DNA from: Streptomyces sp. NBC_00239
GTDB lineage: Bacteria; Actinomycetota; Actinomycetes; Streptomycetales; Streptomycetaceae
Direction: 5' to 3'
DNA length: 64,000 bases
Assembly (NCBI RefSeq): GCF_036194065.1
Contig: NZ_CP108095.1
Coordinates: forward strand, 4,588,001 to 4,652,000
Every line of letters starts with the position of its first letter. The first letter of the stretch is position 1. Under the pieces are notes generated by a model, which worked only from the letters and a program-made list of their open reading frames with translations, had not been told where the DNA came from and did no database searches. Positions 43,301-52,026 of this stretch are shown here, piece by piece. The translations under genes were made by a program, and so were the position numbers.

Positions 43301-44578
43301 GTGAGTGCTTCCGGACGTAGTGAGACCACCGACGATCTGCTCGCCGCGCTGCTGGACGGCATGGACGCCGCCCTGTGCGCGTTCGACGCCGACGGTGTCG
43401 TCACCCACTGGAACCGCGAGGCCGAGCGGATCCTGGGCTGGTCGGCGGCCGAGGCCGTCGGCCGGCGCGGGTTCGCCGGCTGGGCGGCCAGACCGGCCGA
43501 CGCCGAGGACGTGGCGAAACGCCTGATGGCCGCGCAGGACACGCCCGGCCGCCAGGTCCACGAGTTCGCCCTGCTGACCAAGGACGGCGGACGGGTCCTC
43601 GTACGCACCCAGTCCGCCCGGGTGCCGGGCGCGGCCGGGAAACCGGCCGGGGTGTACTGCGCCTTCAGCGAGGTCCACACCCAGATCGACCTGGAACGCT
43701 CGATCGCCCTCAGCGAGGCCCTCCTCGACGACGCCTCGTGGGGCGTGGTCCTCGTCGACGTCGACCTGCGCCCGGCCGTCGTGAACACGCACGCGGCCCG
43801 GGCCTTCGGCAGCACCCGCACCGCCCTGCTCGGGCGGCCCCTCGGCGACCTGCTGGTGCAGGGCGTGGAGCAGCTCGAGGGCGCGCTCCAGCACGTACTG
43901 GCGGAGGGCGCGCCGCCCGCGCCGGTGGAGCTGTGGGTGTCCGTGCGCACTCCGGAGGGGCTGCGGCGGCGCTGCTGGCGGTGCGGGTTCCTGCTGCTGG
44001 CCTCGCCGCTCGCGGAGGAGCCGGTGCCGCTCGGGGTGGGCTGGCTGTTCCAGGACGTCACCGAGGCCCGCCAGGCCGAGCTGGACACCGCGCAGCTGAA
44101 GTTCCGCACCAACCAGATGCACCGGGCGGCCCGCGCGGCCGCCGAGTGCGAGAACCCGGCCGAGGCGGTGGGCGTACGGCTGGACTTCGCGCTCGCCGGG
44201 TTCGCGGACCACGCGCTGGTCGACCTCAGCGTCGGCGACCGGCTGCTGCGGTCCACGGCCTCGCCGCCGCCGCTGGTCAGCGCGGCCCGGATCCCGGTCC
44301 GGTACGAGCCAGGCCATCCGGTGCTCCAGGCAATGGACCGGGTCGGCTCGGTCCGGATCAGCAGCCCGGTGCGCAACCCCGAGGGCTGGCCGGAGGGCGT
44401 CGTCCACGGGCTGTGCACGGTGCTGCGCAGCCGGGGCCGGACCCTGGGCGTCCTGACCTTCCTGCGGTCGGCCACCCGGCCCGCGTTCGAGCGCCCCGAC
44501 GCGGTCTACGCGGAGGAGGTCGCGGCCCGTGTCGCGGCCGACCTGGACCTCGCCGAGGCCCTCACCGCCAACCGCTGA
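43301..44578 (+). CDS. PAS-domain protein
   Basis: A 425-residue soluble protein with an N-terminal PAS domain (DDLLAALLDGMDAALCAFDADGVVTHWNREAERILGWSAAEAVGR) and a second PAS-like domain (SEALLDDASWGVVLVDVDLRPAVVNTHAARAFG). The C-terminal third (LKFRTNQMHRAARAAAECENPAEAVGVRLDFALAGFADHA) is GAF-like. No kinase, phosphatase or GGDEF output is fused, so it must signal through a partner. Streptomyces have many such PAS/GAF proteins tied to PP2C or anti-sigma networks. The GTG at 43301 has GGGGG six bases upstream; an in-frame GTG at 43268 would add 11 residues. The upstream 220 bases contain no other gene. Confidence 0.75.
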   Translation: MSASGRSETTDDLLAALLDGMDAALCAFDADGVVTHWNREAERILGWSAAEAVGRRGFAGWAARPADAEDVAKRLMAAQDTPGRQVHEFALLTKDGGRVLVRTQSARVPGAAGKPAGVYCAFSEVHTQIDLERSIALSEALLDDASWGVVLVDVDLRPAVVNTHAARAFGSTRTALLGRPLGDLLVQGVEQLEGALQHVLAEGAPPAPVELWVSVRTPEGLRRRCWRCGFLLLASPLAEEPVPLGVGWLFQDVTEARQAELDTAQLKFRTNQMHRAARAAAECENPAEAVGVRLDFALAGFADHALVDLSVGDRLLRSTASPPPLVSAARIPVRYEPGHPVLQAMDRVGSVRISSPVRNPEGWPEGVVHGLCTVLRSRGRTLGVLTFLRSATRPAFERPDAVYAEEVAARVAADLDLAEALTANR

Positions 44579-44630
44579 GCCGACCGGACGGCACGGGGTG
44601 TCGGCGGGGGACGGCGGGGTACCGCGCGGG

Positions 44631-45386
44631 TCAGTGGCGGAAGAAGATCCGGTCGCCGTACTCGGCGAGCACGCGGCCGTTCCACTCGTGGCCGCCGTCC
44701 ACGTTGCCCGAGCGCAGCAGCGGCGGCTCGATGCCCCGCGCGACCAGCTGCTCCGCGGCGGCGGCCATCACGGACTGCATGATCGCGCTGGTGACCACCG
44801 TGGACGCCGGCGCGAACGGCGCCTCGATGCCGTCGAGGCTGAGCTCGGCGTCACCGACGGCGATCTTGCTGTCGAGCACGATGTCGCAGTGGTCCTTGAG
44901 GAAGGTGCCGGAGGCGTGCCGGGACCGGGTGCCGGTCGTGTACGCCACCGAGGTGACGCCGATGACCTTCAGGCCCAGCGCCCGGGCGTTCATGGCCATT
45001 TCCACGGGCAGCGCGTTGCGGCCCGACAGGGAGATGATCGCCAGGACGTCGCCGGCGGCGGCGGGGCTGCTGTCGAGGACCGCCCCGGCCAGGCCGTCGA
45101 CCCGCTCCAGGGCGCTGCCGAGGGTGGCGGGCATGACGTCGACGCCCGCGGTGCCGGGGACGGAGAGGAAGTTCATCAGTGCGAGGCCGCCGGCCCGGTA
45201 GACCACGTCCTGCGCCGGGAGTGAGGAGTGCCCGGCGCCGAAGGCGAAGAGCCGGTTGCCGGACGCGACGGCCTCGGCGATCAGTTCGCCGGCCGCGGCG
45301 ATGTGCCCGGACTCCTCGTCCCTGACCTGCTGCAGCAGCCCGATCGCGGCGTCGAAGAACTGACCGGCCAGCTTGCTCTCGCTCAT
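44631..45386 (-). CDS. SIS-domain sugar-isomerase-like protein
   Basis: A 251-residue protein of the SIS fold (COG4821/UPF0309 type). It shows RLFAFGAGHSSLPAQDVVYRAGG and DVLAIISLSGRNALPVEMAMNARALGLKVIGVTS, the phosphosugar-binding serines and glycines, and HEWNGRVLAEYGDRIFFRH at the C-terminus. SIS proteins isomerise or sense phosphosugars such as N-acetylglucosamine 6-phosphate or N-acetylmuramic acid phosphate; which is not clear here. The start at 45386 gives the normal MSESKLAGQFFDA beginning. It is divergent from the iron regulator gene, so they share a promoter gap of about 200 bases. Confidence 0.85.
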   Translation of the reverse strand: MSESKLAGQFFDAAIGLLQQVRDEESGHIAAAGELIAEAVASGNRLFAFGAGHSSLPAQDVVYRAGGLALMNFLSVPGTAGVDVMPATLGSALERVDGLAGAVLDSSPAAAGDVLAIISLSGRNALPVEMAMNARALGLKVIGVTSVAYTTGTRSRHASGTFLKDHCDIVLDSKIAVGDAELSLDGIEAPFAPASTVVTSAIMQSVMAAAAEQLVARGIEPPLLRSGNVDGGHEWNGRVLAEYGDRIFFRH

Positions 45387-45582
45387 GCGCCGAGGACCCT
45401 TCCGGGGTGGGGTGCTTCCGTGTCGCCGATCACGGTGCGGTCTGGACCAGCGGCCTGTCAATACGCGGGTCAACCCGGTGGCCGGGCAACGGCGGGTGCC
45501 CGGTTTCCCCGGCGCGGGACGGTTGTCGGCGGTATGCGTCAGAATTGGGGGCAGGGCCAGCGCACGATACTGAGGGGCACGT

Positions 45583-46275
45583 ATGTCCGGACTGATCGAT
45601 ACCACGGAGATGTATCTCCGCACCATCCTCGAGCTGGAAGAGGAAGGCGTGGTCCCCATGCGCGCCCGGATCGCCGAACGGCTCGATCAGAGCGGTCCGA
45701 CGGTCAGCCAGACGGTGGCGCGGATGGAGCGCGACGGCCTGGTGGCCGTCGCCAGTGACCGGCACCTGGAACTGACCGAGGAGGGCCGCCGGCTGGCGAC
45801 GCGCGTCATGCGCAAGCACCGGCTGGCCGAGTGCCTGCTCGTCGACGTCATCGGCCTGGAGTGGGAGCAGGTCCACGCCGAGGCCTGCCGCTGGGAGCAC
45901 GTGATGAGCGAGGCGGTGGAGCGGCGGGTGCTGGAGCTGCTGCGCCACCCGACGGAATCTCCGTACGGGAACCCGATCCCGGGCCTGGAGGAGCTGGGCG
46001 AGAAGGCCGAGGCCGACCCGTTCCTCGACGACAACATGGTCAGCCTGTCCGAGCTGGACCCCGGCACCGAGGGCAAGACCGTCGTGGTCCGCCGGATCGG
46101 TGAGCCGATCCAGACGGACGCGCAGCTGATGTACACGCTGCGGCGCGCGGGCGTGCAGCCCGGCTCCGTGGTGAGCGTGACGGAGTCGCCCGGCGGTGTG
46201 CTGGTCGGCTCCGGCGGCGAGGCCGCCGAGCTGGAGGCGGACATCGCCTCCCACGTGTTCGTCGCCAAGCGCTGA
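45583..46275 (+). CDS. dmdR1: DtxR/DmdR-type iron-dependent repressor
   Basis: A 230-residue metal-dependent regulator, orthologous by family and context to S. coelicolor DmdR1. Residues 1-70 are the winged helix (RARIAERLDQSGPTVSQTVARMERDGL). Metal ligands fall at the same numbers as in DtxR: Met10, His79, Glu83, Cys102, Glu105 and His106 (CRWEH). A C-terminal SH3-like FeoA domain begins near 150. With Fe(II) it should repress siderophore and iron-uptake genes carrying TTAGGTTAGG-type boxes. The start MSGLIDTTEMYLRTI is canonical. No iron box is evident upstream of it. A long antisense frame overlaps it. Followed by a 670-base gap. Confidence 0.93.
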   Translation: MSGLIDTTEMYLRTILELEEEGVVPMRARIAERLDQSGPTVSQTVARMERDGLVAVASDRHLELTEEGRRLATRVMRKHRLAECLLVDVIGLEWEQVHAEACRWEHVMSEAVERRVLELLRHPTESPYGNPIPGLEELGEKAEADPFLDDNMVSLSELDPGTEGKTVVVRRIGEPIQTDAQLMYTLRRAGVQPGSVVSVTESPGGVLVGSGGEAAELEADIASHVFVAKR

Positions 46276-46331
46276 CCGTCGAGCACCCACCGCGGCCGCG
46301 GGGCGCCGACCGCCGAGCAGCCGCAGACCAC
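45687..46331 (-). other. Antisense reading frame to dmdR1 (adm-like?)
   Basis: A 214-codon open frame runs antiparallel over most of the dmdR1 gene. In S. coelicolor, an antiparallel gene (adm) overlapping dmdR1 was reported to control siderophore and antibiotic synthesis (from memory). The frame here is Ser/Arg-rich, as expected of a shadow of a GC-rich gene, so coding is unproven. A second, 385-codon antisense frame (45430-46587) exists in another register. Confidence 0.25.
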
Positions 46332-46946
46332 CCGGACCGGGGCGCCGCACCCCGGGCGCCCGGTCCGGACCCGTACGCCGTCCCGCCCGCCACCCTCGGG
46401 CCCGGACGGCGTATCCGTGTCGCCGTACGGCGGGCTGCCGCCGCGGGACGCCGCATCGCGGCGGGTCCGCGCACGGCGGGCCGCCGGCCGTACACACCCC
46501 TCGTGCGTCCCGCTCCGCGGACTCAGGCTCCCGCACAGCGGACAGCGGGTGCGCTCCTGTGCGGGGAACGACCGGGCGGGGTGCCAATCTGGCCGAACCG
46601 GGCGCCTGCGCGCGGCCGTCGTGCCAGTCTGGGCGGAATGGGCTTTCGTACGTTTCTCCCGGGCCGCGCGGCCCTCGCCGTACCCACGGCTTCCAAGGGA
46701 AGGTCCCGGCGCCTTGCGGCGCCGGGACCCGTCCTCCCCTTGGCTGACCCGGAGCCCCGAGCTCCCAGGGTCAATCCCCTCGGACCGTCTTCCCCGAGCG
46801 GCCCGCCTCCCGTTGAAGATCTCCCCTCGGCAGCGGCCGCCAATCCTTGAGCAAGGTCACTCGAAAGAGCGGTGTTGGCGAGCGGAGACCGGTTTTCGAA
46901 TGCGAGTTCGATACTCTGGGCGGGAGCGAAGGGAGGTGCATCGACC
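46276..46946. other. Long gap after dmdR1: hairpin and promoter-like repeats, no clear gene
   Basis: A 671-base region with lower third-position GC in all frames. A long hairpin has outer arms CCAAGGG/CCCTTGG (46693-46699, 46737-46743) and a perfect 12-bp inner stem (46702-46713 with 46718-46729, TTGC loop). Two similar 14-15-base motifs, GTGCCAATCTGGCCG at 46581 and GTGCCAGTCTGGGCG at 46621, look like promoter or operator copies 40 bases apart. A 70-codon frame from ATG 46638 (MGFRTFLPGRAALAV) runs through the hairpin and is probably not a gene. The last 80 bases hold the leader of the hydrolase gene. Confidence 0.5.
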
Positions 46947-47831
46947 TTGGTACGGCGCTTCGATGTGACGGGAGCCGGCGGCGTTCGTCTCGCCGCCTGG
47001 GAGTTCGCCGCGGCGGCCGGCGAGGGCCGGCAGGCCCCCGAGGACGACGACGGAGCCGGGGCGGGCCCCGCGGTGCTCCTGCTGCACGGGCTGATGGGCA
47101 GCGCGGCCCACTGGGCCGACGCCGCGCACTGGCTGGCCGGCGGCCGCCGCACGGTCGCGTTGGACCAGCGCGGACACGGCCACAGCGAGCACCCCGCCGA
47201 CGGCCCGTACAGCCGTGAGGCGTTCGTCGCGGACGCGGAGGCCGCCATCGAGCAGCTCGGCCTCGCGCCCGTCACGGTGATCGGCCACTCCATGGGCGCG
47301 CTCACCGCCTGGCAGCTCGCCGCGCGCCGGCCGGACCTCGTACAGGCGCTCGTCATCTGCGACATGCGCGCCTCCGCCCTGGGTGCGGCCTCCCAGCGCG
47401 AGTGGGAGGACTGGTTCAACAGCTGGCCGCTGCCCTTCGCGTCCCCCGAGGCCGTCCGCCAGTGGTTCGGCGAGGACGACCCGTGGGTGGAGCGGCCCAG
47501 CCCGGCCCGCGGCGCGTACTTCGCCGACATGATGGCGCAGGGGCCGGACGGCTGGCGGCCGGTGTTCTCCCGCGCGCAGATGCTCAAGGCGCGCGAGACG
47601 TGGGTGTACGACGCGCACTGGGAGGAACTGGCGCAGGTGCGGTGCCCGACGCTGGTGGTGCGGGGGCTGGACGGCGAGCTCGGGCGGGCCGAGGCGCAGG
47701 AGATGGTCCGGGTGCTGCCGCGCGGTGAGTACGCGGAGGTCCCCGACGCCGGCCACTACCTCCACTACGACCAACCCGCCGCCTGGCGAGCCGCCCTGGA
47801 ACCCTTCCTGACCGGCGTCCCCGCCCCCTGA
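46947..47831 (+). CDS. Alpha/beta hydrolase
   Basis: A 294-residue alpha/beta hydrolase. Oxyanion segment LLLHGLMGSAAHW, nucleophile elbow GHSMGA, acid in the VRGLDGELG region, and base His in DAGHYLHYDQP. It could be an esterase, lipase, haloperoxidase-like or C-C bond hydrolase; substrate unknown. I chose TTG 46947 behind GGGAGG, since the residues before it are outside any conserved fold and the frame opens at 46872 only through an unlikely start. Cytoplasmic, single gene; its stop is followed directly by a repeat array. Confidence 0.82.
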   Translation: MVRRFDVTGAGGVRLAAWEFAAAAGEGRQAPEDDDGAGAGPAVLLLHGLMGSAAHWADAAHWLAGGRRTVALDQRGHGHSEHPADGPYSREAFVADAEAAIEQLGLAPVTVIGHSMGALTAWQLAARRPDLVQALVICDMRASALGAASQREWEDWFNSWPLPFASPEAVRQWFGEDDPWVERPSPARGAYFADMMAQGPDGWRPVFSRAQMLKARETWVYDAHWEELAQVRCPTLVVRGLDGELGRAEAQEMVRVLPRGEYAEVPDAGHYLHYDQPAAWRAALEPFLTGVPAP

Positions 47832-48477
47832 CCCACCCCTGCCGGCTACCCGTGCCACCCTCCAGCCGGCCGGCTACCCGTGGCACCCTCCAGCCCGCCG
47901 GCTGACCAACTCCCAGCCTCGCCGGAGGAGCGGGTCCGGGCGGGGCCCGGCAACCCCGCGCGCCCTCCCGCCCCTCCGGCGCTTGAGGAGCGGGTCCGGG
48001 CGGGGCCCGGCGACCCCGTGCACCCTTCAGCCCCTCCGGCGTTTGAGGATGGTCCGGGCGGGGCCCGGCGACCCCGTGCACCCTTCAGCCCCTCCGGCGT
48101 TTGAGGATGGTCCGGGCGGGGCCCGGTGACCCCGTGCACCCTTCAGCCCCTCCGGCGCTTGAGGAGCGGGTCCGGGCGGAGCCCGGTGCCCGGCGCCAGC
48201 CGGGTTGCAGTCTTGGGGCTCCGCCCCAAACCCCGCGCCTCAAACGCCGGCGAGGCTGGATGTTGCGCCCCAAGGCGTCGGCGAGGCTGGGAGTTGCCCG
48301 CCAGGCGGGATGTGCCGCCAGGGCACCGGCGAGGCTGGGGATTGCCGGCCAGGCGGGGTGCGCCGCCAGGGCACCGGCGACGCTGGGGGTTGGCCGGCGG
48401 GGTGCGCCGCCAGGGCACCGGCGAGGCTGGGTGCGGCGCCAGGCACCGGCGGGGCCGGGGTGGCCGGGAGGGCGGGG
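47832..48477. repeat. Largest array of the dispersed intergenic repeat
   Basis: The 646-base gap between convergent hydrolase and ABC permease genes is filled by repeats. From about 47920 there are five tandem units of 58-60 bases (CCCCTCCGGCGYTTGAGGA followed by GGTCCGGGCGGGGCCCGG), at about 47920, 47970, 48028, 48086 and 48144; two have lost GCG in the middle (58-base form). A GGGGCTCCGCCCC hairpin (48215-48227) and CCTCAAACGCCGGCGAGG arm follow, then several degenerate copies of a 40-50-base unit with CAGGGCACCGGCGAGGCTGG up to 48440. No gene is seen. Confidence 0.9.
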
Positions 48478-50133
48478 TCAGCCCTTGCTTACGGCCTCCA
48501 GGATTTCGGGGAGGCGACGCGCCACCCAGGGGGCGGACAGGCGCAGTCCGGCCCACGCGCACAGCGCGCCCCAGGCGATCCCCACCGGCAGCACCAGCCA
48601 CAGCAGCGCGTGCTGCCCCGCCACGTGCAGCCACACCGTCAGCACGATCAGCGGCGCGCACAGCGCCGCCGAGGCCAGCGCCCCGGCGAAGATGCTCATC
48701 CAGGCCAGTGCCCCCTGCCCGGCGGCCACGTTCTTGAACGCCCCGTCCTGCGGGATCGAGTACGGGAACCGGGCCGAGCTGACCGCCCCCGTGCACAGCA
48801 TCCCGCCGAGGACGCCCAGCGACAGCCCCAGCGCCTCGGGCAGCGCCGCCCAGTTGCCCACCAGCGCCGCCGTCACCGCCGTCACCACGACCGAGTACGG
48901 CACCGTGACCAGCGCCAGCGCGTAGGCCCGCGCGCGCAGTTCCACGTACGCGTCCCGCGGCCCGGACACGGTCTGGGCGACCATCCAGAACGCCGAGGTG
49001 TCCTGGCCGAACTGGTTGTACATCTGCACGCCGAGCATGGCCGCGCCCATGCAGGCGAGGTAGATCGACCCGGTGCCCTGCAGCGCGTTGAAGACCGGCA
49101 CGATCAGGCCGACGGCCAGCGAGGTCACCCACGCCGCCTTCGTCTTCGGGTCCCGCCACATGTAGCGCAGCGAGCGGTGCATGGCCGCACCGGTGCGGCC
49201 GCCGGGCAGCAGCCGGACGAGTCCGCCGCCGGAGCGGTCCCGGGCCGGCCCGGCGGCGGCGATGGTCGAGCCGTCGGGCGTCACCATCAGCTTGGTGAGG
49301 GAGCGCTGCCACGCCCACAGCAGCCCGGCCACGCCCAGCGCGGTCAGCAGCAGTTGCGCGGCCGCGGTCCCGTACGCGCCCCGGGCCGCCGAGTCGACGG
49401 CGCCGATCGCGGTCGCCGGCGGCAACCAGCGCACCACGGCCTCGACCGGGTCGAGCGCGTCCATCCCGCCCGCCTTGAACAGGTGCTGGCCGCCGAAGTT
49501 GACGACCTGCGCGCCGACCGCGATCACCAGCCCGCTCAGCACCGCGAGGTCACGGCCCTTGCGGCTGGACAGCAGTTGCACGTTGGCGGTGGCCACCGCG
49601 CGGGACAGGGCCACGCAGCCGGCCATCAGCAGCGGCACGGCGAGCACGCCGACGGCGATGCCCGCCGGGCCCTGGGCCACGGCCACCACCGAACCCACCG
49701 CCAGGCAGAGGGTGAAGAAGGGGCCGATGCCGATCAGGGAGGAGACGAGCAGCGCGCCGACCAGCGGGCCCGGCCGCAGCGGCAGCATCACCAGGCGCGA
49801 GGGGTCGAGGGTCTCGTCGCCGCCGGAGAAGAACAGCGGCATCACGGTCCAGCCGAGGGCGAGCACGCCGGCGAGGACCACGGTGACGGTGGCCGCGTGC
49901 TCGTGGCCGCGCAGCATGATCAGCCCGAGCAGCTGGAGCAGCGCGAAGAACACCACGAAGACGAGGGTGATGACGAAGGCGGCCCGGCGCTTCGAGGACT
50001 GCTTGAGGCCGTTGCGCAGCAGGGACAGCTTCAGGCGGACGAAGACCGGGGCCAGCTCCGCCGCGGTGGCGGGTGCGGGCGCGGCCGGGAAGGGCGTGGC
50101 GCTCGGTGCGGTCAGGCCGGTCGTGGAGCTCAC
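48478..50133 (-). CDS. ABC-2-type transporter permease
   Basis: A 551-residue membrane protein with about 12-14 hydrophobic segments (for example AAFVITLVFVVFFALLQLLGLIML, VVAVAQGPAGIAVGVLAVPLLMAG, AWVTSLAVGLIVPVFNALQG and ALLWLVLPVGIAWGALCAWAGL), Ala/Pro-rich N-terminus and a cytoplasmic central loop. No nucleotide-binding motif is present; the adjacent gene supplies it. Its GTG overlaps the stop of the ATPase gene (GTGA), so the subunits are made together. Probably exports an antibiotic, lipid or peptide; direction and substrate are unknown. The length, with duplicated halves, suggests a fused pair of ABC-2 halves. Confidence 0.84.
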   Translation of the reverse strand: MSSTTGLTAPSATPFPAAPAPATAAELAPVFVRLKLSLLRNGLKQSSKRRAAFVITLVFVVFFALLQLLGLIMLRGHEHAATVTVVLAGVLALGWTVMPLFFSGGDETLDPSRLVMLPLRPGPLVGALLVSSLIGIGPFFTLCLAVGSVVAVAQGPAGIAVGVLAVPLLMAGCVALSRAVATANVQLLSSRKGRDLAVLSGLVIAVGAQVVNFGGQHLFKAGGMDALDPVEAVVRWLPPATAIGAVDSAARGAYGTAAAQLLLTALGVAGLLWAWQRSLTKLMVTPDGSTIAAAGPARDRSGGGLVRLLPGGRTGAAMHRSLRYMWRDPKTKAAWVTSLAVGLIVPVFNALQGTGSIYLACMGAAMLGVQMYNQFGQDTSAFWMVAQTVSGPRDAYVELRARAYALALVTVPYSVVVTAVTAALVGNWAALPEALGLSLGVLGGMLCTGAVSSARFPYSIPQDGAFKNVAAGQGALAWMSIFAGALASAALCAPLIVLTVWLHVAGQHALLWLVLPVGIAWGALCAWAGLRLSAPWVARRLPEILEAVSKG

Positions 50134-50984
50134 CGGGCCGCTCCGCCGCCGAGCCAGTCCAGCGACTCGCCCGCGTCGCGGCCGTGGGCGCCGACGAGTT
50201 CGAGGAAGGCGTTCTGGAGGGAGGAGGCCCCGCCCCGGACGTCGGCGAGCGGGCCCGCGGCGCGGATCCGGCCGGCGGCCATGACGGCGACCCAGTCGCA
50301 GAGCGACTCGACGAGCTCCATCACGTGCGAGGAGAAGACGACCGTGGCGCCGGACGCGGTGTAACGTTCCAGCACTCCGCGGATGGTCTGCGCGGACACC
50401 GGGTCGACGCCTTCGAACGGCTCGTCCAGGAAGAGGACTTCGGGGTTGTGCAGCAGTGCGGCGGCGAGGCCGATCTTCTTCCGCATGCCGGTCGAGTAGT
50501 CCACGACCAGCTTGTGCTGGGATCCCGCGAGGTCGAGGACGTCGAGCAGCTGGGTGGCCCGCTTGTCGGTCTCCTCGCCCGGCAGTCCGCGCAACCGGCC
50601 CATGTAGCCGAGCAGTTCACGGCCGGACAGCCGCTCGAAGAGCCGCAGCCCCTCCGGCAGCACTCCGATCCGCGCCTTGACGTCCACCGGCCCGGCGCCC
50701 GGGCCGGTCCCCCACACGTCGCACCCGGCGACTTCGATCCGGCCGTGGTCGGGGCGCAGCAGGCCCGTCACCATCGACAGCGTGGTGGTCTTGCCCGCGC
50801 CGTTCGGGCCGACCAGGCCGATGAACTTGCCGGCCGGCAGTTCCAGGTCGATGCCCGAGACGGCCACTTGTTCACCGAAGCGCTTCCACAGGCCTTCTAT
50901 CCGCACGGCGGCGGGCGGCGCCGGTCGCGCCCCGCCCGCTTCACCCGCTCCGCCCGTCTCAGCCGCAGCCACCTGGTCAGGCAT
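50130..50984 (-). CDS. ABC transporter ATP-binding protein
   Basis: A 284-residue ATPase subunit. Walker A GPNGAGKTT (59-67), Q-loop region GVLPEGLRLFERLSG, signature YSTGMRKKIG (ABC signature variant STGMRKK), Walker B VLFLDEPFEGVD and H-loop FSSHVMELV. The first 26 residues are an Ala/Gly-rich tail. It overlaps the permease gene by 4 bases; the pair resembles drug-export or ABC-2 lipid systems. No binding protein is nearby, so export is more likely. The start at 50984 follows GAAAGGTGCG. Confidence 0.9.
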   Translation of the reverse strand: MPDQVAAAETGGAGEAGGARPAPPAAVRIEGLWKRFGEQVAVSGIDLELPAGKFIGLVGPNGAGKTTTLSMVTGLLRPDHGRIEVAGCDVWGTGPGAGPVDVKARIGVLPEGLRLFERLSGRELLGYMGRLRGLPGEETDKRATQLLDVLDLAGSQHKLVVDYSTGMRKKIGLAAALLHNPEVLFLDEPFEGVDPVSAQTIRGVLERYTASGATVVFSSHVMELVESLCDWVAVMAAGRIRAAGPLADVRGGASSLQNAFLELVGAHGRDAGESLDWLGGGAAR

Positions 50985-51055
50985 GTGCCGCACCTTTCTT
51001 CGTTCCCCGTTGGTCGGACCACCATACGAGGCGCGAAGCCGTCGGCCGGAAGGTG

Positions 51056-51733
51056 TCAGGCGTGCCTGGCGCGGGCATCCGCGGCCTCGCGACCGCACGC
51101 GTAGGCAAGGGGGTTGATCAGTTCCTCCGCGTCGGGCAGCCAGCGGTTCGCGGGGGTGGGCCGGCGGGCCCACTGGACCGCGCCGCGGCCGCCGTACCGG
51201 GTCGGCGGAGCCGGCACCCAGTCGCCCTCGCCGCGCGCCTTCAGGTCGATGGCGGACGGTGACCAGCCCAGCTTGCGCACCAGGTCCGGGACCTTGGCGC
51301 CGGCGCCGGGCAGGACGAAGAACAGCATGCGGCGGTCGGGGGTCAGCGCGACCGGTCCCAGGGTGAGTTCCATCCGCTCCATCCGGGCCAGCGCCAGGAA
51401 TCCGGCGGTCTCCGGCACGTCGATCGCGTCGAAGGTGCGGCCGGTGGGCAGCAGGACCGAGGCCTGGGGCTGCCGCTGCCAGGACCGGCGGACCTGGACG
51501 GCGCTGCCGGTGGCCTGGGCCGCCCAGTCGTCGCGCGCCGGGTGGGCGCCGGGGGCCGCGCACTCCGCCGCCCCGCAGGAGCACACCTCCTTGCCGTCGC
51601 CGGGCTCCAGCCAGGTACCGGGGAACACGTCCCAGTGCCGCTCTTCCGCGTACCGCACGGCTTGGTCCAGCAGCTGCTCGCCACGCTGCTTGGGGATGGG
51701 TGCGGCTTCCGTGACTCCCATGGTCTCTTCCAC
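51056..51733 (-). CDS. Bifunctional primase/polymerase-domain protein
   Basis: A 225-residue protein with the N-terminal prim-pol (bifunctional DNA primase/polymerase, DUF3987-associated) fold: AVRYAEERHWDVFPGTWLE with CSCGAAECAAPGAHPARDDW (cysteines and His typical of the prim-pol signature), LLPTGRTFDAIDVPETAGFLAL, and WVPAPPTRYGGRGAVQWARRP. The family signature for catalysis is partly present, but no helicase domain follows, so it may be a stand-alone or degenerate version. Three in-frame starts lie close (51757, 51733, 51721); I chose GTG 51733. It is divergent from the NsdA-like gene. Confidence 0.8.
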   Translation of the reverse strand: MEETMGVTEAAPIPKQRGEQLLDQAVRYAEERHWDVFPGTWLEPGDGKEVCSCGAAECAAPGAHPARDDWAAQATGSAVQVRRSWQRQPQASVLLPTGRTFDAIDVPETAGFLALARMERMELTLGPVALTPDRRMLFFVLPGAGAKVPDLVRKLGWSPSAIDLKARGEGDWVPAPPTRYGGRGAVQWARRPTPANRWLPDAEELINPLAYACGREAADARARHA

Positions 51734-52026
51734 GTCCTTCACAACTCCCCCCGTCACCTGGGGTTACGGGGGCGGAGCCAGGCGGCGTGCGCGACCGGTG
51801 CCGCATCGATCCTGCACGCGGGGCGCACGGGTGCATGGGCGGGGGCGCGCACGAGGCCGGGAACCGGGGACTGGGTAACGACCTCCGTGAACGCACGCCT
51901 GAAATCCGACAACCCCCGGCAAGCGAGCGCAAGAGTGCCAGGTTCCGGGCAAGTTACGCATTCTCCGCATCCCAACAGGGCAGTGATCAGTCGAACGATC
52001 ACCCGTGGCCTCAGGGGGTTTCTTCC

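Noticed and set aside
43078..44407. Long minus-strand frame opposite the PAS gene, ending in the leader peptide
   Set aside because: The upstream part is the mirror of the PAS gene (arginine/proline-rich); only the last 12 codons have their own promoter and ribosome site.
46638..46850. 70-codon frame MGFRTFLPGRAALAV after dmdR1
   Set aside because: It starts in a gene-like context but passes through a large perfect hairpin, has low third-position GC and no recognisable protein pattern.
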